DNA from: Cymbomonas tetramitiformis | Lineage: Eukaryota; Chlorophyta; Pyramimonadophyceae; Pyramimonadales; Pyramimonadaceae | DNA length: 64,000 nt | Direction: 5' to 3' | Assembly: GCA_001247695.2 (NCBI GenBank) | Contig: LGRX02027868.1 | Span: forward strand, 1-64,000 | Shown: positions 22,457 through 31,931 of the stretch, piece by piece | How the letters are laid out: each line of letters begins with the position of its first letter | Position numbering within the stretch: position 1 is the stretch's first letter | Notes under the pieces: generated by a model | Told to the model about the DNA's origin: nothing | The model's database searches: none | What the model saw: only the letters and a program-made list of their open reading frames with translations | Translations under genes and position numbers: made by a program

Positions 22457-23107
22457 TTAAGACTTTTTTGCAGCCTTTCTAGCAACATGCACGGCAGCCG
22501 GGCTTGTGACCCCTTGGCTCGAAGGATCTATGCACACATGAATAGCACCTCCGTCATATTTCACATAGCCGTCCTTCAAAAGTTGTTGCATAACAAGTAA
22601 AGCTTCACAGTGATCGACGGTGATATCTTTTTCACGAAGCAAGTACAAGTTGTGATCGGAACGAGCTCGGGAATAAAGTTGTTGCTTGTCGTGCTCCGGA
22701 ATAGCACATGTCGTGTCGGGAGCTTGACGGCTTTCACGACTGACTGACTGGCTAGGACCGGTGGCAAGTTTTTTCTTGATCTCGGTGATCGCGAGCTCAT
22801 GCTCGCTCAACAAGTCTTCATGTTTGTCAACACGGCAGCATATCCAGTAGATCCAAGCCATAAAAAAAGAGTAGACGTCAGCCAGCCGTTTCCACAGAAA
22901 CCACTCCGACACCCACGGAACTTCATGGACAAACTGCTGAACGCTCTTCACGGACATGTGATCGGTACCGTGATCACATGTCTTGTAGTGTTCAAACGCG
23001 GCCTGCTTTTTCTCGATATCTAAGATCCACGGTAGCCAGTCAGGATCCGAAGGCTTCTGCGGAGTGTCCGCGTTGTCGACAGCGCGTTTCTTCCCTTTGG
23101 GTGGCAT
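22457..23107 (-). CDS. hypothetical protein, host-like
   Basis: The frame starts best at 23107 (MPPKGKKRAVDNAD), giving about 216 residues; an in-frame ATG 14 codons upstream lies inside a probable intron. Features: basic N-terminus; Trp-rich middle (DPDWLPWILDIEKKQ; VSEWFLWKRLADVYSFFMAW, possibly membrane-associated); a charged helix (SEHELAITEIKKKLA); a Ser/Arg-rich linker; and a basic C-terminal tail ending ARKAAKKS. No domain recognised. A cgcag acceptor at about 23117 lies just before the ATG and pairs with a gtaagt donor at about 23213, so an intron precedes the start. Base composition is less AT-rich than in the viral core, which suggests host or other foreign origin. Confidence 0.45.
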   Translation of the reverse strand: MPPKGKKRAVDNADTPQKPSDPDWLPWILDIEKKQAAFEHYKTCDHGTDHMSVKSVQQFVHEVPWVSEWFLWKRLADVYSFFMAWIYWICCRVDKHEDLLSEHELAITEIKKKLATGPSQSVSRESRQAPDTTCAIPEHDKQQLYSRARSDHNLYLLREKDITVDHCEALLVMQQLLKDGYVKYDGGAIHVCIDPSSQGVTSPAAVHVARKAAKKS

Positions 23108-23116
23108 GTTCCGGCT

Positions 23117-23213
23117 GCGAGACACACAGAAGAAAATAGCAAAGATCAAAAGTTAAACAGAAGAAAATAGCAAAGACTAAGACTTTAAAGAAACAAACAT
23201 GCAAGTAGAAACT
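23117..23213 (-). other. probable spliceosomal intron inside the PLV left arm
   Basis: On the minus strand, gctaaag|gtaagtttc (donor, about 23213) and tgtgtgtctcgcag|ccggaac (acceptor, about 23117) are textbook GT-AG signals with a pyrimidine-rich tract. PLV core genes here have no introns, so this marks host-type sequence. Confidence 0.5.
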
Positions 23214-23223
23214 TACCTTTAGC

Positions 23224-23862
23224 TTACGCGAGCAAGTTAAAAAAGCTTCCAGCACCGTTGGAAGTAGGATCTGGAACCGGTACCGCACCACCGGCTCTCA
23301 AAGCAGCCAGTGCCGCGACAAGCTCGGCTTCGCTATGCTTGGCAGCCAGTGCCGAAGGGGTTTCACGAGCGATCCGGGCTTTTTCTTCTTCGTTTCGGAT
23401 CGCTACGTCTCCTAGCAAAGAAGTGGCTCTAGCCTCTACCAAAAACGCGTTAACGGCTGCGGTGTTTTTTGCTAACGTGAGGAAAGTCGCTATCTCATGC
23501 GGAGTCGGTGTCGCATGCTGAAACATTTTTTGTTGACCCTGATACTTACACACGAGACAAATTGACCACTCTACTTCATCAAAACCTTTTATGTAGGCTT
23601 CATGAGACCCTACGACACCAGTGCCTTCAGCTTTGGGCAGGACATGCGCGTCTTGGACTTTAGCTTTGTACACATCTGGAAAATGGCGAGGCGATCCGGG
23701 ATCGTTCTTTTCGTGATCCGGAACGGGATCGATCCCGGGAGGGAAGTTTCTTACGGGATCGATCCTGGAACGCCCCGGGTACGGGAACGATCTTGGAACG
23801 CTCCAGGTACGGGAACGATCCTGGAACGCTCCAGGTACGGGAACGATCCTGGAACGCTCCAA
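23224..23862 (-). CDS. hypothetical protein, N-terminus encoded by a minisatellite
   Basis: 212 codons on the minus strand. The first third is translated 27-28-bp repeats (aacgatcctggaacgctcca) and gives Arg/Ser/Pro-rich peptide, so the real start is uncertain. The rest looks coding: KAKVQDAHVLPKAEGTGVV, EVEWSICLVCKYQGQQKMF (with a CxxC), TPHEIATFLTLAKNTAAVNA, and an Ala/Glu-rich helix (SEAELVAALAALRAGG). No family recognised. It ends 11 bp before the predicted donor of the next gene on the same strand, so the two frames may belong to one transcript. It has host-like composition. Confidence 0.4.
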   Translation of the reverse strand: MERSRIVPVPGAFQDRSRTWSVPRSFPYPGRSRIDPVRNFPPGIDPVPDHEKNDPGSPRHFPDVYKAKVQDAHVLPKAEGTGVVGSHEAYIKGFDEVEWSICLVCKYQGQQKMFQHATPTPHEIATFLTLAKNTAAVNAFLVEARATSLLGDVAIRNEEEKARIARETPSALAAKHSEAELVAALAALRAGGAVPVPDPTSNGAGSFFNLLA

Positions 23863-23880
23863 GTACTGGAACGATCCTGA
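23750..23880. repeat. ~28-bp minisatellite
   Basis: Four copies of a unit containing ggaacgctccaggtacggga and cgatcct, with palindromic cctggaacgctccagg cores. It produces the repetitive N-terminus of the overlapping frame. Confidence 0.8.
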
Positions 23881-24659
23881 ATCGATGGGGGGACACTCAT
23901 GATAAGTCCAAGGGTCGATTCAAGCATTCAAGGCAAGTACCATGAACCGCACATTAAAAAAAAGGTAGACTTTCACAAGGCTAGAAAGCAGGAGGCAAAT
24001 TCAAAAAGAAAAAAATCAACAAATCCACATAAATAGATACACCTTTGAGTACACAAGCTACTTCATTTGCATATGTTCATACGGTCTCCACTAAGATGGT
24101 ATCACTGGCTATTATACTCTTCTTCTTTCTCATCTATACTTCCCACTCCTATAGCGTTTTGGTGTTGGGGTATTTTTGTCTAAGTTGCAAGCCACTTGGT
24201 TGGTTGCGCAAGCTTCACACGCGATTGTGTCGTATTCCATCTTTTAACTTGGGTAAACATTCTTGAATACTCCTTGCTGAAGGTGTTTGGCACCTCTGTC
24301 TGCACATGCGATAGTGCCACAGTGAGTAGCAGTTGAAAAGAACTTATGCGCAAAAAACAACAAAGGGTAAATAAGTACTTACCACAGCTTGTGACTTCGT
24401 GCACGAGTTCTCATTTATTTCATACTCGACGGCCTAGTCTTTCAAGCTTGGGCCACTGGCCATCTGGCTTCTAGAGTTTTCTTTCCCTTTTCTTCTATTG
24501 CTCGTGCTGATTTTTTTGTCTTATTATCCGCATTTTTTTCTTTTTGGGAAGGTGATGCTTGCTTGTTGGTCTCCGAGTAGCGCACGTCCATGTTTTGAGT
24601 GGCCATCCTGAGGAACGAATCGTGGTAAAGCTCAACACACATAAGCTGACATGCTGAGC

Positions 24660-25510
24660 TCAACTGAGAAGCAAAGCAAAGCAAACAGCAAAGTTGGGCA
24701 AAGCTGAGTCGAGTTGAGCAGAGCTTAGTCGAGTTGAGCTAAGTTGAGCTAAGTTGAGCTAAGTTGAGCTTAGTTGACACGCTGACAGGAGCAAAGCTGA
24801 CACGCTGAGCTGATATAAGCTAACAAGCTAAACTAAGCGGAGCTGACAAACCGAGTTGAGCTGACACACAGTTACAGGTACGGGATAATACAACATAGAC
24901 TGGAATATGTGTGTATATGTGTGTGCCTGTTGTGTTATTCCTATGCTAGGATACGCGTGTACCTCTCTGTGCGTGTGCTATGCCTGTGGTAGGATATATG
25001 TGTATCTCTATACCACTGTTATGCCTGTGATAGGATATGTGTGTTTTTTTTTCAAAAGCTAAGCTAAGCTAAGCTCAAAAGCTAAGCTCAACTCAGGCGT
25101 TGAGTTTGGCGCTAAGTGCTGAGCTAAGATAAGCTGAGCTGAGTTGTTTTCACTCATAGAGTTGAGGTGAGTTGAGTTGAGTTGAGTTGAGCTGAGTTGA
25201 GCTTAGCTGACACGCTGACGTGAGCGAAACTGACACGCTTAGCTGATATGAGCTCAAAAGCTAAGCTCAACTCAGGCGTTGAGTTTGGCGCTAAGTGCTG
25301 AGCTAAGATAAGCTGAGCTGAGTTGTTTTCACTCATAGAGTTGAGGTGAGTTGAGTTGAGTTGAGTTGAGTTGAGCTTAGCTGACACGCTGACGTGAGCG
25401 AAACTGACACGCTTAGCTGATATGAGCTCAAAAGCTAAGCTCAACTTTGGCGTTGAGTTTGGCGCTAAGTGCTGAGCTAAGATAAGCTGAGCTGAGTTGA
25501 GTTGAGTGAA
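24660..25510. repeat. GAGTT/AGCTAAG satellite with ~175-179-bp higher-order unit
   Basis: Short gagttgagct/aagctaagct repeats (24700-24790, 25050-25510) are organised from about 25074 into a longer unit containing ggcgttgagtttggcgctaa, repeated at steps of 179 and 174 bp. Three tgcctgtgNtaggatatgtg repeats lie between (24930-25040). Frames through it are not real genes. Confidence 0.8.
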
Positions 25511-25837
25511 TGCGTAATAGAGTGAGTAATGAATTTTTAGTGAGTGGTCCGGAGTGTGGGTTGTGAGGTTATGAGAGCGAATACAATTACCTTAATGCAC
25601 GTTCGTTCTTCACAGTCCCGCTCCTTTGAAGTTTCTGCCTTACCATACCCAACACCCCATGCTGTGTGAGAATGGCTTGGTTCCAAAACCTCAAAGAACA
25701 TAGTGAAAAATAACATGCTTATCTTGATCTTATGTAAGACCAGAAAGTGCGCAGTACCATACCATACTTTTATAGTAATCACACATATCCTAAAAGATCT
25801 AAAACACGGGAGCACATATGTGGAAAATTACTTTTGC

Positions 25838-26123
25838 ATCAAAATATTACACCTCTTTGTGGCGCAACGGGAGACAAGTGGTCACAGACACAAGAGTGTC
25901 AGACCTACTCAAACCCAAGATGCCATACATCACAACAAGGCCAATACCTTGTTGCTCGCGGATCAAGGGCGCTCCAAACAAACCCGCAGACCAAGGGTGC
26001 AGGCGCCTTCTTCTCCAAGAGTAGAAAGCGTGACCACAATGGTTCCTTCAATGGCGCAATCACCAATGTGTGGCCAAGGGAGTTCGTTTTTGCAACGCCA
26101 CAAAGGAGGTGTAATATTTTGAT
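25838..26123. mobile_element. MITE-like element, 286 bp
   Basis: The terminal inverted repeat reads atcaaaatattacacctctt at 25838 and runs on to tgtggcg; the right copy (26096-26123) matches except for one extra c. No coding capacity. No clear target duplication, and the family is unknown. Confidence 0.55.
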
Positions 26124-26199
26124 ACCTATGCTAAATAAAATATTTCTCATAGGGTTGCAGGATTTGCACCGACCAAATAAGATATGCAAACAGCTTATG

Positions 26200-28480
26200 T
26201 GAAAACCGAGCTTACAGTTGATATTCGTTATAGAATACTAAAAGTCAATAGCTAAAATAAGTCTATACATTAAAACAAAACAGTTTGATAAAAAGAAAAT
26301 AAAGAAAATAAAAAATAAACCACCACTCTAAGTGGGGAAGGATTACCTAAAGGGAATCCGGCCCAGTTCGCCTAACTATTACCCAGCAGTTCAATCGCAA
26401 TGGTTCCACCGCGAGCTGCGAGCTGGTTCAAGGCACAAAGGATTGCACAATAACAGTGTCCTCCCCACTAAATCGCATATTTAGACTGAGGAACTCTAGG
26501 TTCTACCTACAGTGAAGGCAAGGAGCGATGTTGCTGTCCTAGGCACAGCAGTTCAATCGCAATGGTTACCTGGCACGATATATCATTTAAGTAATATATC
26601 AGGTATACGAGGCATATACCTGTGTTGACTATGCAAGGCCATCCCTCATCGAGTCGTTGAACAAGTGAAAAGCTCCCTGCCGTCACTATCCCGACACACA
26701 CCCGACTCTCTTAATTAAAAGAAAGACTAAACCAAGTGCGATGCAATAAAAAGCTCAAACAAGGACAAGAGCGTACCTTAAATTGGCTGGGTTGGGTTTC
26801 ACCCCAGGGCGTGCCGAAGGCTAACGCACTCCCAGCCTCATTTGAGCGAACTGTCTATCTAAAACAAAGTTCGCATCGTCGGACCTTAAAAACTACAAGC
26901 ACCTATATCACGATACTCGCAATTTATGCAAGTGCAAATCGCGCTACAAGTTGCACTGCTACTAACTGTAGTAGCAATGACTGCAAAAGACATGCTACGG
27001 AAAGCATGGAGACATACCTTAGATTCCCAGTGTTTCCACACCACCAGAGCCCAAAAGCAATTGGGGTGGTAACTGGGATCGGTGCGTCGGATATTTATAT
27101 CCCGCCTCCTCGCCAAGAGCCATGGGGCGGTTGTCATGCAATTTTGAGTTGCGACACTTGGAACCTAGACTGGGCCTTTTTAGAAGCTAAAAAGGCCCAG
27201 TTTTTCACGATCCAGTAAAAACAAGCAAACAGGCACACACACTTGTAAAATTCTATCGAAGAATTCAATTTGAAAGCACATTTTTCCAACTAGCTAGCCT
27301 AAAGGCAGATAACGCACACAAAACAAGTACTTAAAAATCACTTAATCATCACGTAACGTGGGAGCTCCTAGCCCCACATCAAATGTCGCGCGTCCCTATA
27401 CCAACTCACCTGCCCTTCAAGATATCACTATGATTCAAGGTGCGCAGGTTGATCCAGCTTTCCGATCTTACTAAAAGGTTGTGAGCGCACCTGGCGGGAA
27501 TGATGTCCGCTCATTCCGTGTGTGACCAACTGCTTCCAACCATTTTCGAAAACGTGCTCATGGACTTCATCTGCGAACACTGTAAGTGAATTACGAAAGG
27601 AAAATAGGTGCGCAGGCAGGATCTACTCTCAAAATCTCGCACGAAAATTATGGGGTAAATCATAGTTTTGGGCAAGCGACAAAGTGCGTGGGTGTGTGGG
27701 TTACGTAAACACCAAACGCATCTTGCTTGCGGCGACCACGCTATGACCAACCACCTGCGGAAAATATACGGTACGCGAAAATATCAGAAACTATTTTATA
27801 CTAGCAACACAATACAATCAAATTATCTAGGCTGATCTAATCAGAGTTTGCAGTATGGTTTTCGGCTCACGTGCTTTCAAAATTCGGAGACGCACGTAAG
27901 ACTAAATGGGAAGTCAAGAGCTCACGATACTGTGTCCATGCGCCATGGCGCGCCAGTGACATTTCTGCTGACATCTGATGTCATTGACATTTCTGATGTC
28001 ATCGATTACTGGAACGCGAAGAAACGGTGCAGTGCGTTCGGGATTTCCGATGACGGTTTACGATCCAAAGCGAAACGAGAACGCGGATCGCGGATCATCA
28101 CCATCGTTATGAGCACGCTCTCAGGCGATGCATGAACGGGGATCGTGACGTGTCGTCTTTGTTACACGAGCGCTCCGCAACGGGGGGGAACGGGGAACAG
28201 TCGATTACGCATTCAGAACTGAACGCCGAATTCCAGATGCACATCTAGTTGATGGGACTCGGTTCTAGCTGCTACATTCCTTTTATCATATACATCGGGT
28301 GTTTGCCGGGATTCTTTCCTGGCTAAAGAAGTCATACTGACGGGGTATGTACCTGCAACTTTGAAAGCGCCGCAATGTGTTTTGAATTTCCGTACAAGTA
28401 TCAAAGCTTAATATTCAAAATTTTGCTACGGACGTGACAGCTGGCTGAAATTTAAAATGCGGTCATATGCGAACGGCTAA
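26200..28480. other. left-arm region with no supported gene
   Basis: Contains a repeated agcagttcaatcgcaatggt (about 26390 and 26548) and a perfect 15-bp stem palindrome, actgggcctttttag/ctaaaaaggcccagt, at 27169-27203. A 160-codon frame at 26736-27218 shows no domain. The sequence is less AT-rich than the viral core. Confidence 0.4.
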
Positions 28481-28506
28481 ATATAATTTCTTCCAATCAA
28501 CACGTT

Positions 28507-28711
28507 GATGACTAGACCATTTTCCAGTTTCGTCTAGTCAGCACAATGATGACTAGACCATTTTCCAGTTTCGTCTAGTCAGCACAATGATGACTAGACC
28601 ATTTTCCAGTTTCGTCTAGTCAGCACGATGATGACTAGACCATTTTCCAGTTTCGTCTAGTCAGCACGATGATGACTAGACCATTTTCCAGTTTCGTCTA
28701 GTCAGCACGAT
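28507..28711. repeat. 41-bp array of palindromic units beside the integrase gene
   Basis: Five units start at 28507, 28548, 28589, 28630 and 28671. Each holds gactagac ... gtctagtc, an 8-bp inverted repeat around cattttccagtttc, joined by agcac(a/g)atgat. Copies are almost identical. The array marks the change from the less AT-rich left arm to the AT-rich core and lies 275 bp from the 3' end of the recombinase gene. Recombinase or replication-protein binding sites are possible. Confidence 0.9.
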
Positions 28712-28844
28712 GATGATAAAAATAAATTATGACTGTGACACAGAATAATATATTTATATAAATATTGAATAATCTGATATTGTAATTATGTGAATAATTG
28801 TGACAGATTTAAATTGTTGCTGTTAACATCATCTTCATTCATCA

Positions 28845-28920
28845 GTCTATGGTCGAGTTGGTTCAGCGTTAGCCTTCGGTCCTGGAGGTGATGGGGTCGA
28901 ATCCCGTGGGCGCGTTCCAT
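28845..28920 (+). other. tRNA-like sequence with A- and B-box matches
   Basis: tggtcgagttggttca fits the pol III A box, and ggggtcgaatcccg fits a B box within a perfect T arm (atggg-gtcgaat-cccgt). The acceptor stem does not pair, and the anticodon loop lacks T33, so it is not a working tRNA as read here. It may be a tRNA fragment left by integration or a SINE head. Confidence 0.35.
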
Positions 28921-28985
28921 AATGTAGAATTTTGATAGTGCCCTCTGAAAAAAAAAGGTAGCGAATTTTTACAAAAAAAAAGTGT

Positions 28986-30419
28986 CTAAGCCGCATTTTT
29001 GTCTAATTGAGCTTGAATTTTTTTAAGCGCCGCCTCTCTTTCATCTTCGGTATATTCTAAACTATTCAAATATTGAGTATAAGCCGTGTTTGGTTCGTGG
29101 GCTGCGACTTCCGATAATTTTACGATATCTACCTTGAATATTTTTGAATAAATGTTTTCGGTCATTTTTCGGAAGATTTGATTTCCGATTCCAAGAATTG
29201 AGGTCATTTTTTTGCCCAAAGCCGATGATGTAAATGGTCTTGGTGGTTTTGCGTTTGTCTCTAGAAGATGTTCTCGTGGATTGTTTTTATCCTTTATCGA
29301 ATCATTGATATACTTTTGCACTAATGGATTTATAATGTAATCAATTTTGAAACTATTACCCGTTTTTAAATCGTGAATTCGCATATGTCCATTGTTAAAA
29401 TTGTAGTAGTTTGCATTTTCATCGGTCATTTGATTATCACTTTTGACCAGTTTTACATTGTCATAATCTATTCGTGGAGTAAAGCTTAAGGACTCTTTAC
29501 TCAAATCTTGTTTTGAATACATCCCGATGCTATAAAGCATAGCTATTAAATGGTCCATTGAACTCGGTTTTGACTTTCTTAATTCTAATTCTTTTTTGAA
29601 AACATTAATAAAGTCGTCGACATAATCGGTGGTATCACTTATTTTTTTATTAATCTTGCTTCCTTGTATGCTTCGTTGTAATATTTTAGCTTGTAAATCA
29701 AAAAATTTGTAACGTTCGATTCCAATAATTTTCATTAAATCCTCGTTCTTGGTATTATACAACTTGGGAGTTAATTGAACTTGTTTAATTCTTGTCGTTT
29801 CATTTTTATATGCCGTATTTAACATTTCAAGTATTTCTTCATTAGTATATTTTGTATACAACTCCGTCCATTTGGTTGCTTGTAAACTAAACACCTTGAC
29901 AAAATTGTTGACAACATTTTTCCATTGCTTTTTGGTAGCTTCGGCAATGCCCTCATCCGAATCTAAAATTTCAAAAATTTCATCTCTTGATAGTACATCT
30001 TTTTGACCCGACGGTGGTAGTGTGTTGGAAGGTGTAGTAGTGGAGGCGGTTTGTGTAGTTGTCGTATTAGATGTTTGAGTTGTCGTTTGAGCTCGTATTG
30101 GTCGTGGTCTTGGTACGGCAAATTTCAGTTTTCGTTCCTCCGCACACCTCGATAAAAAGGCTTTTTGTTCTCGTGACCAATCATACTTTTCTAAAGTATC
30201 TTCTTGTGGGCAATAATTTGGATTATTTTTAGCTCTTAATATGATTTTTTCCATATTTTGTTGAGTCTTGGTTTTATTATAATATTGTCGCATTTGAGCT
30301 CGTTTTTTTTCGTCGATTGCATATAATTTTTCTCGGATTTCTCTTGTTAAATATGGTTCCGGATAGTCGTTTTTCAAACGGTATTCTTTTTCCGACATTC
30401 TTTTTTCCGGTGTGCTCAT
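28986..30419 (-). CDS. tyrosine recombinase (PLV integrase)
   Basis: 477 residues. The N-terminal third is charged and Thr-rich (about 110-135). A SAM-like core-binding helix follows (IAEATKKQWKNVVNNFVKVF, about 158-177). The catalytic domain shows SFTPRIDYDNVKLV (Arg316, the first catalytic Arg), RIHDLKTGNSFKI (possible catalytic Lys352), IGNQIFRKMTENIY (Arg417 in the place of the HxxR box, with the His replaced), and HEPNTAYTQYLN (His441 and nucleophile Tyr450). Such divergent catalytic boxes are usual for PLV and Maverick-related recombinases. It would integrate and excise the viral genome. The start at 30419 follows the tttaacttaaaga motif. It is divergent from the cytosine methyltransferase gene. 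Confidence 0.82.
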   Translation of the reverse strand: MSTPEKRMSEKEYRLKNDYPEPYLTREIREKLYAIDEKKRAQMRQYYNKTKTQQNMEKIILRAKNNPNYCPQEDTLEKYDWSREQKAFLSRCAEERKLKFAVPRPRPIRAQTTTQTSNTTTTQTASTTTPSNTLPPSGQKDVLSRDEIFEILDSDEGIAEATKKQWKNVVNNFVKVFSLQATKWTELYTKYTNEEILEMLNTAYKNETTRIKQVQLTPKLYNTKNEDLMKIIGIERYKFFDLQAKILQRSIQGSKINKKISDTTDYVDDFINVFKKELELRKSKPSSMDHLIAMLYSIGMYSKQDLSKESLSFTPRIDYDNVKLVKSDNQMTDENANYYNFNNGHMRIHDLKTGNSFKIDYIINPLVQKYINDSIKDKNNPREHLLETNAKPPRPFTSSALGKKMTSILGIGNQIFRKMTENIYSKIFKVDIVKLSEVAAHEPNTAYTQYLNSLEYTEDEREAALKKIQAQLDKNAA

Positions 30420-30441
30420 CTTATACTATCTACGACTATTT

Positions 30442-30454
30442 TCTTTAAGTTAAA
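30442..30454 (-). promoter_or_regulatory. TTTAACTTAAAGA motif upstream of the integrase
   Basis: On the minus strand tttttttaacttaaagaaaa lies 23 bp before the start codon. It is the same core as before the polymerase gene at 39146. Confidence 0.55.
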
Positions 30455-30486
30455 AAAACGTAAGAAAATGTGTTTTCTTATAATGT

Positions 30487-31113
30487 ATGAGACTTTTAGA
30501 GTTATTTTGTGGCACGTGCTCGGTATCAAATGCGTTATGTACAAAATATTCCGATTGTGAAGTTGTGTCTCTTGACATTCTTAAAAAATTTAACGCTACG
30601 ATTACAACTAACATCCTAGATTGGGATTACACAATCTACAAACCAAAACATTTTGATATAATATGGGCAAGCCCACCGTGCACAAGTTATTCAAAAGCAC
30701 ATAGAAAAGGTGTCCGAAATCTAAATTTGGCTGATGCGATGGTAAAACGAACATTGACCATTATAGAATATCTCCAACCCAACTATTGGTATATTGAAAA
30801 CCCATCGGACGGTGGCTTGTTGCAACATAGAGATTTTATGCAATCATTAACACAATACAAGCATACGTGTTCATATTGCAAATACGGGTTTGGTTATCGT
30901 AAAACCACAAATATTTGGACAAATAAACAAAACCTTGAGTTGAAAATGTGTTCCAAAAAAACATCTTATTGTGATACTAAAATGAATTATGGGAAGCACA
31001 TTGAAACCGCACAACGGACGCGTAGCTCAAATGCAAATATTGGTTACGGCGTTAAATGTGTAGAAAGTGCGTATCGCATTCCCTATAATCTTATACTCGA
31101 TTTAATGCCATAA
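30487..31113 (+). CDS. C5-cytosine DNA methyltransferase, compact
   Basis: 208 residues. Motif I is LLELFCGTCSVS (3-14), the SAM-binding loop. Motif IV is ASPPCTSYS (61-69), with catalytic Cys65 after PP. WYIENPSDGG (101-110) is the motif VI equivalent, with ENP in place of ENV. The C-terminal GYGVKCVESAYRIPYNL resembles motifs IX-X. At 208 residues it is much shorter than typical enzymes of 300-400 and has little room for a target-recognition domain, so specificity may be loose or another protein may help. It could protect viral DNA or modify host DNA. Closely spaced and divergent from the integrase gene; the upstream 67 bp is AT-rich. Confidence 0.82.
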   Translation: MRLLELFCGTCSVSNALCTKYSDCEVVSLDILKKFNATITTNILDWDYTIYKPKHFDIIWASPPCTSYSKAHRKGVRNLNLADAMVKRTLTIIEYLQPNYWYIENPSDGGLLQHRDFMQSLTQYKHTCSYCKYGFGYRKTTNIWTNKQNLELKMCSKKTSYCDTKMNYGKHIETAQRTRSSNANIGYGVKCVESAYRIPYNLILDLMP

Positions 31114-31240
31114 AAGGTATTGGGTTGCCGGTAATGGGCATTTCTAAAAAAAAATTCAAAATGCTATAAGTTTTTTTACAAAAATACTTTTCTTCCTTTG
31201 AAATAGTTTTTAAAACAACCCATTACCCCATACCCCGTAC
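31114..31240. repeat. inverted-repeat module, internal copy 1
   Basis: ggtaatgggcatttctaaaa ... tacttttcttcctttgaaat ... aacaacccattacccc, in the same orientation as the left TIR copies. It is followed directly by the tttaactttaagacat motif, exactly as at the inner end of the left TIR. Confidence 0.85.
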
Positions 31241-31244
31241 TTTT

Positions 31245-31260
31245 TTTAACTTTAAGACAT
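31245..31260 (+). promoter_or_regulatory. TTTAACTTTAAGACAT motif
   Basis: Followed about 15 bp later by gtatacttgaagca; the same pair (motif, then NNATA(C)CTTGAA) occurs upstream of 38620 and 48112. It lies 76 bp before the ATG at 31337. Confidence 0.6.
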
Positions 31261-31336
31261 AAATATCCTAGAGTATACTTGAAGCAATAACAAGTATTCA
31301 CTACATACAACGAATACTAACAAGCTTGCTTTACAC

Positions 31337-31777
31337 ATGACATCTTCACACGATATTCAAAATCTTGTTGACGAAGTTAAAACAAAATTATCGAGTGATG
31401 AGTATTTGAAATTTTGCAATTTACTCAAAGAAAGGCATGAAGAAGAATCTCAAAACATTCTTTGTGAATTGATATATGTCAAACCAAGGATTGTTAAAGT
31501 TGACCCCGAAAAAAATGAAGGTTGTTGTGATTTTTGGATGGATACCTCATTTACAAAAATATTAACAAAAATTACAAAGAAAGGTTATGAAAACATAAAT
31601 AATGGAATAAATGAAAAAGGGTATCATAGACATTATTTGGATTCTAAACACAAAGACTCCCCTACACATATTAAAACTAAACAATTCTATGATTTAAATA
31701 TTGAAAATGAAGATGAAAAAGAATATTCGGCATATGTTGAATGGGTAAATATTATATCTTTAAAAATGATGAATTGA
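31337..31777 (+). CDS. hypothetical viral protein, 146 aa
   Basis: No family recognised. Acidic and Lys-rich: an N-terminal helix (SSDEYLKFCNLLKERHEEES), then a mixed region with CCDFWMDTSFTKILTKITKK and a His-rich stretch (GYHRHYLDSKHKDSPTHIK). It ends MMN. Codon use and AT content match the viral genes. It lies downstream of the shared upstream motif, so it is probably expressed early with the other non-structural genes. Confidence 0.7.
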   Translation: MTSSHDIQNLVDEVKTKLSSDEYLKFCNLLKERHEEESQNILCELIYVKPRIVKVDPEKNEGCCDFWMDTSFTKILTKITKKGYENINNGINEKGYHRHYLDSKHKDSPTHIKTKQFYDLNIENEDEKEYSAYVEWVNIISLKMMN

Positions 31778-31931
31778 TGATGAAAAACCCGTATATGTTC
31801 CACGTGTATGTATTATATCTATAAAAATAGTGGAATAATAAAGATGCCCTAAAAACAAATTGCGAAGACAACAATTTGAGCACTAAAGGGACAATGGAAA
31901 TATTAAGCAATAGATTGAAGTATTTATAACT

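Noticed and set aside
26736..27218. 160-codon frame in the left arm
   Set aside because: No domain, no promoter motif and no coding-like composition.
28507..28711. CRISPR array
   Set aside because: Units are contiguous 41-bp tandem repeats without unique spacers, in a eukaryotic/viral context.
28845..28920. Functional tRNA gene
   Set aside because: Acceptor stem does not pair and the anticodon loop lacks T33.
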